The notes below the pieces were generated by a model. The model was given only the letters and a program-made list of their open reading frames with translations, ran no database searches and was not told the DNA's origin. A stretch of 36,313 nucleotides of DNA, taken from the NCBI GenBank assembly GCA_036648855.1, contig JAVWCU010000006.1, positions 1 through 36,313 of the forward strand, written 5' to 3'. The translations under genes and the position numbers were made by a program. Numbering within the stretch: position 1 is the stretch's first letter; every line of letters begins with the position of its first letter. This DNA is from Faecenecus sp036648855 (GTDB taxonomy: Bacteria; Bacillota_I; Bacilli_A; RF39; UBA660). Below are positions 15,969 to 24,724 of this stretch, in pieces.

Positions 15969-18372
15969 GTAATTTTAAGAATAATCGAATATGATCCTTA
16001 GATAAACCATCCTTCTTTAGTCTTCTTATCTCTATTCTTTTCTTTTTTAATTCTAAACTAGAAAACATAATCTCTGCTACTTTTTCTTTTAAATATGTAT
16101 TAATCTGTAAATCCATTAAAATACTATCTATATCATCATTAATAACTCTAACTGCATCTATTTCAATATTAGTACCCTTACAGTTTATTGTTAACTGTCC
16201 CACTGTTGGAACATGCTTAACTACTACCATAAAGTCATTATCAACTACATACTTTTGAATCTCTATTACTGATGAATTAAAGTAAGCCACTACATTACTT
16301 GCCTCTTTAGTATTTCTAAACCTAATATAATAATCTCTAAATTCTGGAACTATTCCTTTTTTACCTTCAACTGATCTAATAATAACCGTATAATTACTTG
16401 GTAAATAGTTATAATCAATCTCAGTCTTTAAGAAATATCCCTCTTCATACAAAGAAGTAACTCCATCATCTTCATATAAATTATAAGTATTATTAGCCCC
16501 CGGAAAAATATGTATCTCTAGTTCACTAGGATTACCTATATTATTCAAATTACTCTTATTTGATAAAGGTACAATACTACCACCCTTAACAAAAACCGGA
16601 TAATCTTCATCCTTAAAAAATGATACATGTTTCTTATTTCCGGGAAACTTCTTTCCTGTATTAAAATCATACCATATTCCATTAGGAACATAAAATCTTT
16701 GAATAGTCCTATTCATTATTATATCTTTCTTAGCTAAAATAGGAGCAATCATCATTTCATCACCAAAATAATATTGGTTCTTATATGCTTCATCATCATA
16801 AACCCAAGGCACACTATAATAAAGAGGTTCTATAATAGGTTTCCCTGTTTTATAGTACTTATATGCTTCAGTATAAAGATAAGGTATTAATCTATGTCTT
16901 AATCTTAAATAATCATCAGCCACAGTTAAAGTCTTAATATCCCATCTCCAAGGTTCTCTTTTATAATACTTACCTCTAGCCGCATGGAATCTTAAAATAG
17001 GACTAAAAACTCCTAATTGAACATATCTAATATATAACTCTGGGTCCTCTATACCACCATGGTTTCCCCCAATATCATGACTCCACCAAGACACCCCAAC
17101 ATTAGCAGCTCTTTGGTTTAATAAAGGCAACTGTTTTAATGTCTCCCAAGTAGCCTCTGTCTTTCCTGAATATGAAATTGGGTAACGGTGTGGTGCAATA
17201 TCAGAAGGCCTACTTAGTAGCATACCCCTCTTATCAGGAGTTCTCTTAATATCTAGAAAATGATAATAATTAAGTAAATCTAAATCATTAGCATTCCTAC
17301 TTACCTTCTCATAGTCATTCCAAAAGAAATCTATTCCTTTACCCTCTAATGAATGTAAAAATACCTTCATATAAACATCCATAAAAACCGGATTAAGTGG
17401 ATCAAACATAATAACATTTGGTTCTACGACCTTTAAATAAGCTGCCGCTGTTTGATATAACTCCTCTATAGGATAAATTCCATCCTGAGGATTGACATTT
17501 AATCCTACCCTAATATTCATTTCATGAAGTTTCTTAATAATATCTGCTGAGTCTGAAAACAAATCCTTATTAAAAGTATACCCCGTCTTTAATTTAATCT
17601 TCTTACCTTTACTATCTGTTACCTCTCTTAAATGCCAAGGTTTATCTAACAGTACTACTCCAACCGGAATATCATGTTTCTTAAAATCATTAGCTAATTC
17701 TAGTAAAGTAGAACTATTATATTCAGTATTCTTACACCACCAATTACCTAAAGCATATCTAGGAATTAAAGGAGGTTGACCTGTTAAAGTAAAATAATCC
17801 TGTAAACCAAGCCTAAAGTCATCATGATACATAAATAAATAAATATCTATATTATCATCTACTCTTTTACTTAAATTACCATTACTATCAATTAACATAG
17901 TTTTACTATCATCAATTGAAGAAAAACCATCTAAGGAGTACAAACCTTTTTGTATTTCTTGATTACTCTTATTTCCATCAAAGGCCGTAAATAATCCCCC
18001 ATAATTTCTTACTTCTGGATGCTGATAATACCAAACTTTATCTGTAGAAAGTAAAGTTACTTTAAGATTATTCATAGGTACTATTTTACCTGCATCAAAA
18101 GGTTTCTCTTTAGTATAATCCAGTTGAAAATACTTAGTTTTAATCATTAAAAACTTTTCATCCTGTTTTAATTCATATAAAGGAACTGGAAAATCTCTAA
18201 ATATAGCAAGCTCCGATGGGGCATCACAAAAAACTCCCTTAGGACTATATTGTAAACGAATTAACCTCTCTGTTAACACCGTAAAACGATAAGTTCTACC
18301 AAGTATAATAGCCTCTTTCTTAGCTACTGCCTTAGAAGTATCTATATGAAATTGCTTACCTAAATCATACAT
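15946..18372 (-). CDS. Glycoside hydrolase family 31 protein
   Basis: 808-aa protein with the GH31 layout: N-terminal beta-sandwich, (beta/alpha)8 barrel, and C-terminal beta domains. GH31 enzymes are mostly alpha-glucosidases or alpha-xylosidases. The barrel shows the nucleophile region FFWNDYE (D353), SWWSHDIGG (428-436) and RFHAARG, with WWC around 211. The expected general acid/base aspartate in the SGD-type motif appears to be lysine here (SGKTEATW, K404), so activity is uncertain. There is no signal peptide, so it acts in the cytoplasm on imported sugars or glycogen-like glucans. AGGGTGGA precedes the ATG. It has no transporter neighbours, and its end overlaps the leuS promoter. Confidence 0.88.
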   Translation of the reverse strand: MYDLGKQFHIDTSKAVAKKEAIILGRTYRFTVLTERLIRLQYSPKGVFCDAPSELAIFRDFPVPLYELKQDEKFLMIKTKYFQLDYTKEKPFDAGKIVPMNNLKVTLLSTDKVWYYQHPEVRNYGGLFTAFDGNKSNQEIQKGLYSLDGFSSIDDSKTMLIDSNGNLSKRVDDNIDIYLFMYHDDFRLGLQDYFTLTGQPPLIPRYALGNWWCKNTEYNSSTLLELANDFKKHDIPVGVVLLDKPWHLREVTDSKGKKIKLKTGYTFNKDLFSDSADIIKKLHEMNIRVGLNVNPQDGIYPIEELYQTAAAYLKVVEPNVIMFDPLNPVFMDVYMKVFLHSLEGKGIDFFWNDYEKVSRNANDLDLLNYYHFLDIKRTPDKRGMLLSRPSDIAPHRYPISYSGKTEATWETLKQLPLLNQRAANVGVSWWSHDIGGNHGGIEDPELYIRYVQLGVFSPILRFHAARGKYYKREPWRWDIKTLTVADDYLRLRHRLIPYLYTEAYKYYKTGKPIIEPLYYSVPWVYDDEAYKNQYYFGDEMMIAPILAKKDIIMNRTIQRFYVPNGIWYDFNTGKKFPGNKKHVSFFKDEDYPVFVKGGSIVPLSNKSNLNNIGNPSELEIHIFPGANNTYNLYEDDGVTSLYEEGYFLKTEIDYNYLPSNYTVIIRSVEGKKGIVPEFRDYYIRFRNTKEASNVVAYFNSSVIEIQKYVVDNDFMVVVKHVPTVGQLTINCKGTNIEIDAVRVINDDIDSILMDLQINTYLKEKVAEIMFSSLELKKKRIEIRRLKKDGLSKDHIRLFLKLLEYLGEI

Positions 18373-18406
18373 ATAAATTCCACCCTACCTTATTATTCTT
18401 AATAAC

Positions 18407-18435
18407 ATAATAACACATATTACCCAGTCCTACAA
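18407..18435 (-). promoter_or_regulatory. Possible promoter of the GH31 gene
   Basis: On the minus strand, -35 TTGTAG (18430-18435), a 17-bp spacer and -10 TATTAT (18407-18412) lie 35 bp upstream of the GH31 ATG. Confidence 0.4.
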
Positions 18436-18447
18436 TTTTTAAAATAA

Positions 18448-19575
18448 CTATTTATCTAAATACATTACATAATATTCATCAAATGTCAGTTTCTTTTTAA
18501 CTATATCTTTAGCTATATCTACACCTACATATCTATAATGCCAAGCTTCATAATTATAGGTAGTTATTTTTTCTTTTCCCTTAGGATACCTTAATATAAA
18601 TCCATACTTATAAGCGTTTTCCTTCATCCACTTAAACTCTTTAGTCTCTGTAAATATTCCCGTTTTACTAACAGCCACATCCACTACTAATCCCGTTTGA
18701 TGCTCTGAGAAACCAGGTCTAGCAGAAATACTATCAGCTTTTTTAACCCCATAATTCTTTACATAATACTGATATAATTCTTCCTGTTCCTTATAACTTC
18801 TATAAGCTGATCTAATATAAATAGTTAACCCTTCTTTAGTAGCGGCATTCAACATTTCTAAATAAGATTCTAAAGCAATTCCCACTAACCTTTGATTTTT
18901 ATTTAAGCAATACTTATCATCAATATCTACCAAATTATTAGGAATATAAGTATCCCCTAACTGATGATACTTATTTGCTAAAACATTATCCTTATCCTCA
19001 GTAATTACATCAGCTTTATCATATAATGGTAAATCAAGGCCAATATTTACCTTAACTACAGTTTCATCATTATCCGTAAATTCCTCTTTTTGATAAGCAT
19101 AATATCTATCTATATTAGAGAGTTTTGCATAAGGAAATCCTAAATAATCTGATACTTTTTTTAAATAATCACGCTTAATAAATTTCTCTACTTCATCATT
19201 TGTACCAGTCCTTATAATATCATTAATCTCAGTTTCCTTATATCCCTTATCCAGTAGTTCATTAATGTGTCTAGTAAAATCAGCCTGTTCTTTATAATTA
19301 ATAGAAAGATATATATCCCTATTTTTATCTAAATAATCTTTACTAGCTAAAACCGTACTTAAAGTTTTATTATGACCTTCTTTATCCACTAATTTTTTTA
19401 AATTATATTTATAAATATTGGTAATAGCTAAACCCTTATAACCTAGTTTTTTATAATGGTAATTGGTCTTAGCATATAATCCCCCTACTAAAGCTAGCGA
19501 AATAAATATACCTAGAAAAATAAAAGTTATTGTTTTACCTGATTTAGATAGTCTTAACTTCTTTTTTTTAACCAT
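18448..19575 (-). CDS. VanY-type D-alanyl-D-alanine carboxypeptidase (M15B)
   Basis: 375-aa membrane-anchored zinc peptidase that removes the terminal D-Ala from peptidoglycan stem peptides. One N-terminal transmembrane helix (about residues 14-35) places the enzyme outside. The peptidase domain is at the C-terminus (about 205-365). Zinc and catalytic residues are visible: SEHQTGLVVD (H292, D299), EAWHYRY (E343, H346) and R255 in IRSAYRS. The region 40-200 is a long, helical, charged extension that most VanY proteins lack; its role is unknown. AGAGGTG precedes the ATG. The gene is divergent from the patatin gene. Confidence 0.9.
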   Translation of the reverse strand: MVKKKKLRLSKSGKTITFIFLGIFISLALVGGLYAKTNYHYKKLGYKGLAITNIYKYNLKKLVDKEGHNKTLSTVLASKDYLDKNRDIYLSINYKEQADFTRHINELLDKGYKETEINDIIRTGTNDEVEKFIKRDYLKKVSDYLGFPYAKLSNIDRYYAYQKEEFTDNDETVVKVNIGLDLPLYDKADVITEDKDNVLANKYHQLGDTYIPNNLVDIDDKYCLNKNQRLVGIALESYLEMLNAATKEGLTIYIRSAYRSYKEQEELYQYYVKNYGVKKADSISARPGFSEHQTGLVVDVAVSKTGIFTETKEFKWMKENAYKYGFILRYPKGKEKITTYNYEAWHYRYVGVDIAKDIVKKKLTFDEYYVMYLDK

Positions 19576-19602
19576 ATTAGCACCTCTTTTTACTATATAT
19601 AA

Positions 19603-19611
19603 ATTATATCA
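19603..19611 (-). promoter_or_regulatory. Extended -10 promoter of the VanY-type gene
   Basis: TGATATAAT on the minus strand, about 28 bp upstream of the ATG, without a clear -35. Confidence 0.45.
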
Positions 19612-19640
19612 TAAATTTATTAAAAGAACTTCTCAATCTT

Positions 19641-19649
19641 TGATATAAT
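19641..19649 (+). promoter_or_regulatory. Extended -10 promoter of the patatin operon
   Basis: TGATATAAT on the plus strand. Transcription would start near 19656, leaving a leader of only about 10 nt, barely enough to include the AGGTGAT ribosome site. Confidence 0.5.
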
Positions 19650-19666
19650 AGTTCTAGGTGATAAAT

Positions 19667-20914
19667 ATGAAAAGAGCAATAGTCTTATCTGGTGGTGGAG
19701 CAAAAGGTGCCTATGAAATAGGTGTTTGGAAAGCTCTTAGAAAACTGCATGTTAAATATGATATTGTAACCGGTTCCTCAGTAGGAGCTTTAAACGGGGC
19801 CCTAATGGTGCAAAATTCCTATTTTACAGCTTGCTACTTATGGAATAGAATGGATTTTAATTTACTTTTTAATGAAAATGATTTAAAAGAATTTTCCTTA
19901 AAAAAAGATAATCTTAGTTTACTTAAAATGTATGGAAAAAATATTTTAAATGGGGGTATGGATGTTAGTGATTTAGAGATTTTAGTTAAAAAATGCTTAA
20001 ATCCTCGTAAAATATTAAAGTCAAAAATAGAGTTTGGTATTATTACTGTTAATACTAAAACCTTAAAACCTAAAATAGTTAAAAAAAATGAAATAGAGGT
20101 TAATAAACTTTCTGACTATCTAATTGCCTCTGCTTCCTGCTATCCTGTCTTTAAACAAAAAGAAATAGATAAAAACCACTTTATGGATGGTGGATTCTAC
20201 GATAATATGCCTGTAAATTTAGCTATTGAAATGGGTGCAGATGAGATTATAGCTGTTAACCTAGATGCCATTGGTATGTCTAGACCTGTTAAAAATAAAA
20301 ATATCCCCATTACATATATTAGACCTCATAATAAAATAGGATCCTTCCTCATGTTTGAAAAAGAACAAGCTAAAAGAGCTATTAAATTTGGTTATAATGA
20401 TACTCTTAAAACATTCAATAAATTAGAAGGCAATGAGTTTACTTTTTATAGAAAAGAACTATCTAAAAACCATGATTTATATAAAGAAAAACTAAAAACT
20501 AACTTAAAAAATATTTTCGACTTTAAAGAAGACAAAAGTTTTACAGAAAGCATTATGACTATCGCTTCTTATAAACGTATTCTAAGTTCTAAAAATATAA
20601 ATAGTATTATCAATGACACCCTAGAATATCTAGCAGCAGCTTGTAAAGCTGATGAAACAAAAATATATAGAGTAAAAGATTTACATAAACAAATAATAAC
20701 TATCATGAATGAGACCACCGCTATCAGTCTTAGTAATTTCAAAAATTTAAAACTCCCTGGTACCAAAGAAATAATTAAATACTTTTATAACAGCTTAAAC
20801 CAAGAAAATTATAGTAATAAACAAAAACGAGATTTAATTACTCTTAGTATTGGGTTCCCTAAAGACTTCCTAAGTGCCTTATACCTTTATACTATTCAGC
20901 AGGAGAACAAATGA
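19667..20914 (+). CDS. Patatin-like phospholipase
   Basis: Serine lipid acyl hydrolase of the patatin/RssA type, about 415 aa. The N-terminus has the oxyanion motif GGGAKG (residues 9-14), the nucleophile elbow GSSVG (Ser38), and the catalytic aspartate in DGG (D174), completing a Ser-Asp dyad. No signal peptide, so intracellular. The C-terminal half (about 220-415) is helical, charged and unrecognised. The frame opens at a GTG (19658), but the ATG at 19667 is preferred because AGGTGAT precedes it and it puts the glycine motif at the usual position. It ends in TGA, the only such stop in the window, overlapping the next gene's ATG by 4 nt. Confidence 0.9.
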   Translation: MKRAIVLSGGGAKGAYEIGVWKALRKLHVKYDIVTGSSVGALNGALMVQNSYFTACYLWNRMDFNLLFNENDLKEFSLKKDNLSLLKMYGKNILNGGMDVSDLEILVKKCLNPRKILKSKIEFGIITVNTKTLKPKIVKKNEIEVNKLSDYLIASASCYPVFKQKEIDKNHFMDGGFYDNMPVNLAIEMGADEIIAVNLDAIGMSRPVKNKNIPITYIRPHNKIGSFLMFEKEQAKRAIKFGYNDTLKTFNKLEGNEFTFYRKELSKNHDLYKEKLKTNLKNIFDFKEDKSFTESIMTIASYKRILSSKNINSIINDTLEYLAAACKADETKIYRVKDLHKQIITIMNETTAISLSNFKNLKLPGTKEIIKYFYNSLNQENYSNKQKRDLITLSIGFPKDFLSALYLYTIQQENK

Positions 20915-21843
20915 TAGAATTTAACTATACTAACAATAATAAAAGATATCATACCTTAGATTATTATTATAAAAATACCTACCATTCTAAAGTCTTTAAA
21001 GTTAGTCTAAATGCTGGCTTTACTTGTCCTAATAAAGATGGTACAAAAGGTCTAGGTGGCTGTATTTATTGTTCATCATCAGGCAGTGGAGATTATGCAG
21101 GCAATAAAGAAGACACCCTAATTAATCAGTTTAATAAAGTCAAAGAAATCCTTTTAAAAAAATGGCCAAATAGTAAATATATTGCTTATTTCCAAGCTAA
21201 TACCAATACTTATGCCCCCTTAACTAAATTAAAAGAAATATATGAACAAGTTTTAACTTATGATAATGTTATTGGTATAAATATTGCCACTAGACCAGAT
21301 GCTATAAGTGATGAGTGCTTAAATTATTTAGCTGATTTAAATAAAAGAACTAATTTAACTATTGAATTAGGTCTACAGACTATTCATGAAAAAACTTCTC
21401 AATTAATTAACCGTGGTCATACCTTAGAATGTTTTACCCACATGGTAGAAAAGCTAAGAAAAGAACATATTGCAGTTGTAGTCCATATCATAAATGGTTT
21501 ACCCTATGAAAATAAAAATGATATGTTAGAAACTATAAAATATCTTAATAATTTAGATATTCAAGGTATAAAGATTCACATGTTACATATTTTAAAAAAT
21601 ACTAAACTAGCAGAGTTGTATCAGACTAAACCCTTTCCTATTCTAACAAAAGAAGAATATATTGATATAGTTGTTACTCAGTTACAATATTTAAGAAAAG
21701 AAATTGTTATTCACCGTATTACTGGAGATCCTAAAATAGATGATTTAATTGAACCAACTTGGCTAATAAAAAAGTTTGGAGTTTTAAATGATATAGATAA
21801 AGAAATGGTTAAAAGAAATTGTTTTCAAGGTGATAAATTATAA
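20911..21843 (+). CDS. TIGR01212-family radical SAM protein (YhcC/YtqA type)
   Basis: 310-aa radical S-adenosylmethionine enzyme. The 4Fe-4S cluster is bound by C39, C51 and C54 in the family-specific arrangement FTCP(x)nGGCIYC, with spacing CX11CX2C instead of the usual CX3CX2C. Downstream are the conserved FQANTNTYAP block and IATRPDAI. The family (E. coli YhcC, Bacillus YtqA) is widespread; its substrate is not something I can state from the sequence. The start overlaps the patatin stop (ATGA), so translation is coupled; AGGAG lies inside the patatin gene. Confidence 0.92.
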   Translation: MIEFNYTNNNKRYHTLDYYYKNTYHSKVFKVSLNAGFTCPNKDGTKGLGGCIYCSSSGSGDYAGNKEDTLINQFNKVKEILLKKWPNSKYIAYFQANTNTYAPLTKLKEIYEQVLTYDNVIGINIATRPDAISDECLNYLADLNKRTNLTIELGLQTIHEKTSQLINRGHTLECFTHMVEKLRKEHIAVVVHIINGLPYENKNDMLETIKYLNNLDIQGIKIHMLHILKNTKLAELYQTKPFPILTKEEYIDIVVTQLQYLRKEIVIHRITGDPKIDDLIEPTWLIKKFGVLNDIDKEMVKRNCFQGDKL

Positions 21844-21884
21844 ATTATTAAAAAATGGATATCCTATATCTATGGAGGTGGATT

Positions 21885-22403
21885 ATGGATATTCTATTTT
21901 TATGTATTAAAATATTCTTTGCTCGAATTATTGATGTTTCGTTAGGAACTTTTAGAACGATGATAACTGTTAAAGGCCATGCTATATATGCTAGTATAAT
22001 TGGTTTTTTTGAAGTGTTAGTATGGTTTCTCATTGTAAAAGAAGCCCTAAATAGTGCTACTACTGGTATTTGGATAGGCATATCTTATGCAGCAGGCTTT
22101 GCAGCAGGAACTTATATTGGTAGTATTATGTCTCAAAAATTAATCAAGGGTAAACTAAGTGTTCAAGTAATTACTAGTAATCATAGTGAAAAACTTATAG
22201 AAAAAATAAAAGCCGCAGGCTATGGATTATCAATTATGAATATAGAAGATAAAAATAAAGAACATGATAAATACATGCTCTTTATTGAAATAGACAACTC
22301 ACGACTAATTTCCTTACAAAAACTTATTAGAGAACTAGATCCAAAATCTTTTATGGTAGTAAATGAAACTAAATATGTTCAAAATGGTTATTTTTCTAAA
22401 TAA
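21885..22403 (+). CDS. UPF0316 (DUF2179-type) membrane protein
   Basis: About 172 aa. Three transmembrane helices in the N-terminal half, opening with the conserved FFARIIDVSLGTFRTM pattern, then a cytoplasmic DUF2179 domain (about residues 95-165). This matches the UPF0316/YebE-like family; the function is unknown. The ORF extends to an earlier ATG at 21855, but GGAGGTG directly upstream of the ATG at 21885 and the family N-terminus favour the later start. Last gene of the patatin/radical SAM unit, 41 nt after the radical SAM stop. Confidence 0.88.
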   Translation: MDILFLCIKIFFARIIDVSLGTFRTMITVKGHAIYASIIGFFEVLVWFLIVKEALNSATTGIWIGISYAAGFAAGTYIGSIMSQKLIKGKLSVQVITSNHSEKLIEKIKAAGYGLSIMNIEDKNKEHDKYMLFIEIDNSRLISLQKLIRELDPKSFMVVNETKYVQNGYFSK

Positions 22404-22406
22404 AAG

Positions 22407-22454
22407 GACCCTAGTATAAAACTAGGATCATCTATATCGCCACAATTACTGTGG
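22407..22454. other. Two hairpins between convergent genes
   Basis: Hairpin 1 pairs CCTAGT with ACTAGG (22410-22426, extendable to 9 bp with one mismatch). Hairpin 2 pairs CCACA with TGTGG (22440-22454). Neither is followed by a T run, so they are not textbook terminators, but they lie exactly where two convergent transcripts must end. Confidence 0.4.
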
Positions 22455-22492
22455 TACTTATATTATATGAATAATTTTAATTAATATACTTA

Positions 22493-23281
22493 CTAATTAC
22501 CAACACTAATAGTTTCAGGAAGTGTACTACCACCATCTATCACTATTCCTTGCCCTGTTATATAGCTAGACTCTTCACTAGCTAAAAAAGCTGCTAACTC
22601 ACCTAGTTCATTTATCTTACCTAGCCTACCCATTGGGATTGCAGCTGCAATACCTTCAATAACACTACGTGGATCTTCATAATTAGAATCAGTTGCTATT
22701 GAACTTACCATTGGTGTTTTAATATATCCTGGCATTATAGCATTAACATTAATATTATCCTCAGCATACTCCCGAGCTAAGCTCTTAGTAAAGCCAATTA
22801 ATGCTGCCTTAGTAGTAGCATATGCTACTTCCCCAGGATCAGCTACCATAGGACCCGTTACACTAGATAAATTAATAATCTTACCGTATTTATTATCTAC
22901 CATGTAAGGAAGCACAGCCTTAGTTACATTCCAAGATCCCTTAATATTAATATCAAAATGATAATCTCTCTCCTCATCAGTCATATCTATAAATCTTTTC
23001 AACTTAGCAACCCCTGCATTATTAACTAAAATATCAATTCGTCCATATGCAGCAATAACCTCCCTAACAGACTCATTTACCTCTTCTTGATTTCTAATAT
23101 CAACTAAATAAGCCTTAACCGGATAGCCCTTTTCCTTAAGTACCTCTTCTACCTCAAAAACTCCTTTATTATAGTCAGCTATAATAACCGTTGCTCCATA
23201 CTTTAAAAACATCTTTACTATTCCTAAGCCATTCCCCATAGCGCCACCTGTCACATAAGCTATCTTACCATCTAATTTCAT
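22493..23281 (-). CDS. ucpA: SDR-family oxidoreductase UcpA
   Basis: 262-aa NAD(P)-dependent short-chain dehydrogenase. The Rossmann motif TGGAMGNGLG (11-20), NNAG (87-90), catalytic S140, Y154 and K158 (YATTK) are all present. The segments SSVTGPMVADPGEVAYA, IPMGRL and DGGSTLPETISVG match my memory of Escherichia coli UcpA closely, including the C-terminus. The physiological substrate of UcpA is not established (sugar or sugar-acid and furan derivatives have been discussed). AGGAGG precedes the ATG and a consensus promoter lies upstream, so it is probably monocistronic. Confidence 0.85.
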   Translation of the reverse strand: MKLDGKIAYVTGGAMGNGLGIVKMFLKYGATVIIADYNKGVFEVEEVLKEKGYPVKAYLVDIRNQEEVNESVREVIAAYGRIDILVNNAGVAKLKRFIDMTDEERDYHFDINIKGSWNVTKAVLPYMVDNKYGKIINLSSVTGPMVADPGEVAYATTKAALIGFTKSLAREYAEDNINVNAIMPGYIKTPMVSSIATDSNYEDPRSVIEGIAAAIPMGRLGKINELGELAAFLASEESSYITGQGIVIDGGSTLPETISVGN

Positions 23282-23310
23282 ATTAACCTCCTATTATTCT
23301 TAATAAGATA

Positions 23311-23339
23311 ATTATAATACAGTTAACTACTATAGACAA
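23311..23339 (-). promoter_or_regulatory. Promoter of the UcpA-type gene
   Basis: On the minus strand, -35 TTGTCT (23334-23339), 17-bp spacer and perfect -10 TATAAT (23311-23316). Confidence 0.65.
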
Positions 23340-23355
23340 TTGTTTTCATCCATAA

Positions 23356-24657
23356 TTAATAATTATAACTATTTTCTCTAATCCTTTTTACCTCCTCTAA
23401 CTCCCTAATAGTTACAAACTGATACCCCTCTTTCTTTAACTCTGGGACAATAATACCAACAGCCTCCTTAGTTCTTAAATAAGTATCATGCATTAAAATA
23501 ACACTACCATCTCTTACAGACATTAACACCCTATTAGCTATCTTTTTAGGACTGCCACCAGCCCAATCCCTTGTATCTAAATTCCATAACACAATCTTTA
23601 AATCCACACTTTTTCTAATTGCCTTAGTCATATTGCCATAAGTAGGTCTAAAACAAGTAGGAATATAACCCGTTGTTTCATTAATTATTTTCTGTGTTTC
23701 AAAAACCTGTCTTTTAATTTCTCTTATACTAAGCCTATTCATATCCTTATGGTTATAAGTATGATTACCAAGTTCATTTCCATTTAACAAAGATTTTTTT
23801 AAAACATCCTGATATATTTCAACTTTATTTCCTAAGACAAAAAAAGTACCTACCGCTTTATTCAGTTCTAATATATTTAAAATATCCTTAGTATATCTGC
23901 TAGGTCCATCATCAAAAGTTAAAGCTACCACCTTCTTAGTAGGATCTATAACTCTACTTTTCGGTAAGAAAGATAATACCTCTCGATTAACTATCTCCTT
24001 TTCAATTGGAATCTTAAGAGATACCTCCTTCAAAGGTAACTTAATCCTAACAACATTACAATATCCGGCAGAGACTTGATAAGGATTAAAATAAATAATC
24101 AATTCCTTATCCGTAAAAGTAAATAACTGATAATTATTAAAGTTCTTAGTCACAGTACTTAAAACCTTATCCATAAAAATACAATCCTTATACTCACTTA
24201 TAAATAAAGTTTGCATAGTTGGCACCAATTTTTCCAAAGTATCAGCAGAAATTATATCACCAAAAGATAAATTCTTTTGCTTTTTAGTATCAAAAACCAT
24301 AGTCTTAATGCTAGTAATAGGATGAGCTAAATATGGACTATTAATAAAGACTGTAAAGATTACATTTACATATCGCTTATTAACTAAATTATACTTATAA
24401 TCAATGTTTAATTCCCCTTTACCCTCTTTGCTATGTTGTTGACTATACTCCTTAATAAAATCTTGGTATACCTCATTAACATAATTTTCAGCTTTACGAT
24501 CAAATTTAGAATAACCAATTGTTGGATAGTTTATCCCTACAATATAGTTTTCTTCTTCCTTTATAATAGTATGAATATCTGGTTTTATATCGTTTTTTTT
24601 ATTACTACAACCACAAATAAAAGTTAAGCATAAAATACAAATGATAACTTGCCTCAT
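23356..24657 (-). CDS. PdaC-like polysaccharide deacetylase lipoprotein
   Basis: Surface lipoprotein of 433 aa with three parts: lipobox ICGC (Cys17); a DUF4163/DUF3298 region (about 35-215) as in Bacillus PdaC; and a C-terminal NodB deacetylase domain (about 240-425). Metal-site and catalytic residues are visible: TFDDGPS (D249, D250), HxxxH in NHTYNHKDM (H299, H303), RPTYG and ILMHD. Such enzymes remove acetyl groups from peptidoglycan (PdaC acts on MurNAc) or related glycans, altering lysozyme sensitivity. The frame opens at GTG 24666, but AGGTGA with a 5-nt spacer selects the ATG at 24657. Confidence 0.88.
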   Translation of the reverse strand: MRQVIICILCLTFICGCSNKKNDIKPDIHTIIKEEENYIVGINYPTIGYSKFDRKAENYVNEVYQDFIKEYSQQHSKEGKGELNIDYKYNLVNKRYVNVIFTVFINSPYLAHPITSIKTMVFDTKKQKNLSFGDIISADTLEKLVPTMQTLFISEYKDCIFMDKVLSTVTKNFNNYQLFTFTDKELIIYFNPYQVSAGYCNVVRIKLPLKEVSLKIPIEKEIVNREVLSFLPKSRVIDPTKKVVALTFDDGPSRYTKDILNILELNKAVGTFFVLGNKVEIYQDVLKKSLLNGNELGNHTYNHKDMNRLSIREIKRQVFETQKIINETTGYIPTCFRPTYGNMTKAIRKSVDLKIVLWNLDTRDWAGGSPKKIANRVLMSVRDGSVILMHDTYLRTKEAVGIIVPELKKEGYQFVTIRELEEVKRIRENSYNY

Positions 24658-24691
24658 TCTCTTCACCTATAATAAGTCTATGCCTTAGATA

Positions 24692-24721
24692 AATAAAAAA
24701 ACTATTATTAAAAATAACAGT
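24692..24721 (-). terminator. Terminator of the pgsA-like gene
   Basis: A 9-bp stem with one G-U pair (arms 24701-24709 and 24713-24721) and a 3-nt loop, followed on the minus strand by a run of seven T. Confidence 0.8.
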
Positions 24722-24724
24722 CTC

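Noticed and set aside
19463..19648. 61-aa plus-strand ORF between the VanY-type and patatin genes
   Set aside because: Antisense to the VanY-type N-terminus and runs through both divergent promoters.
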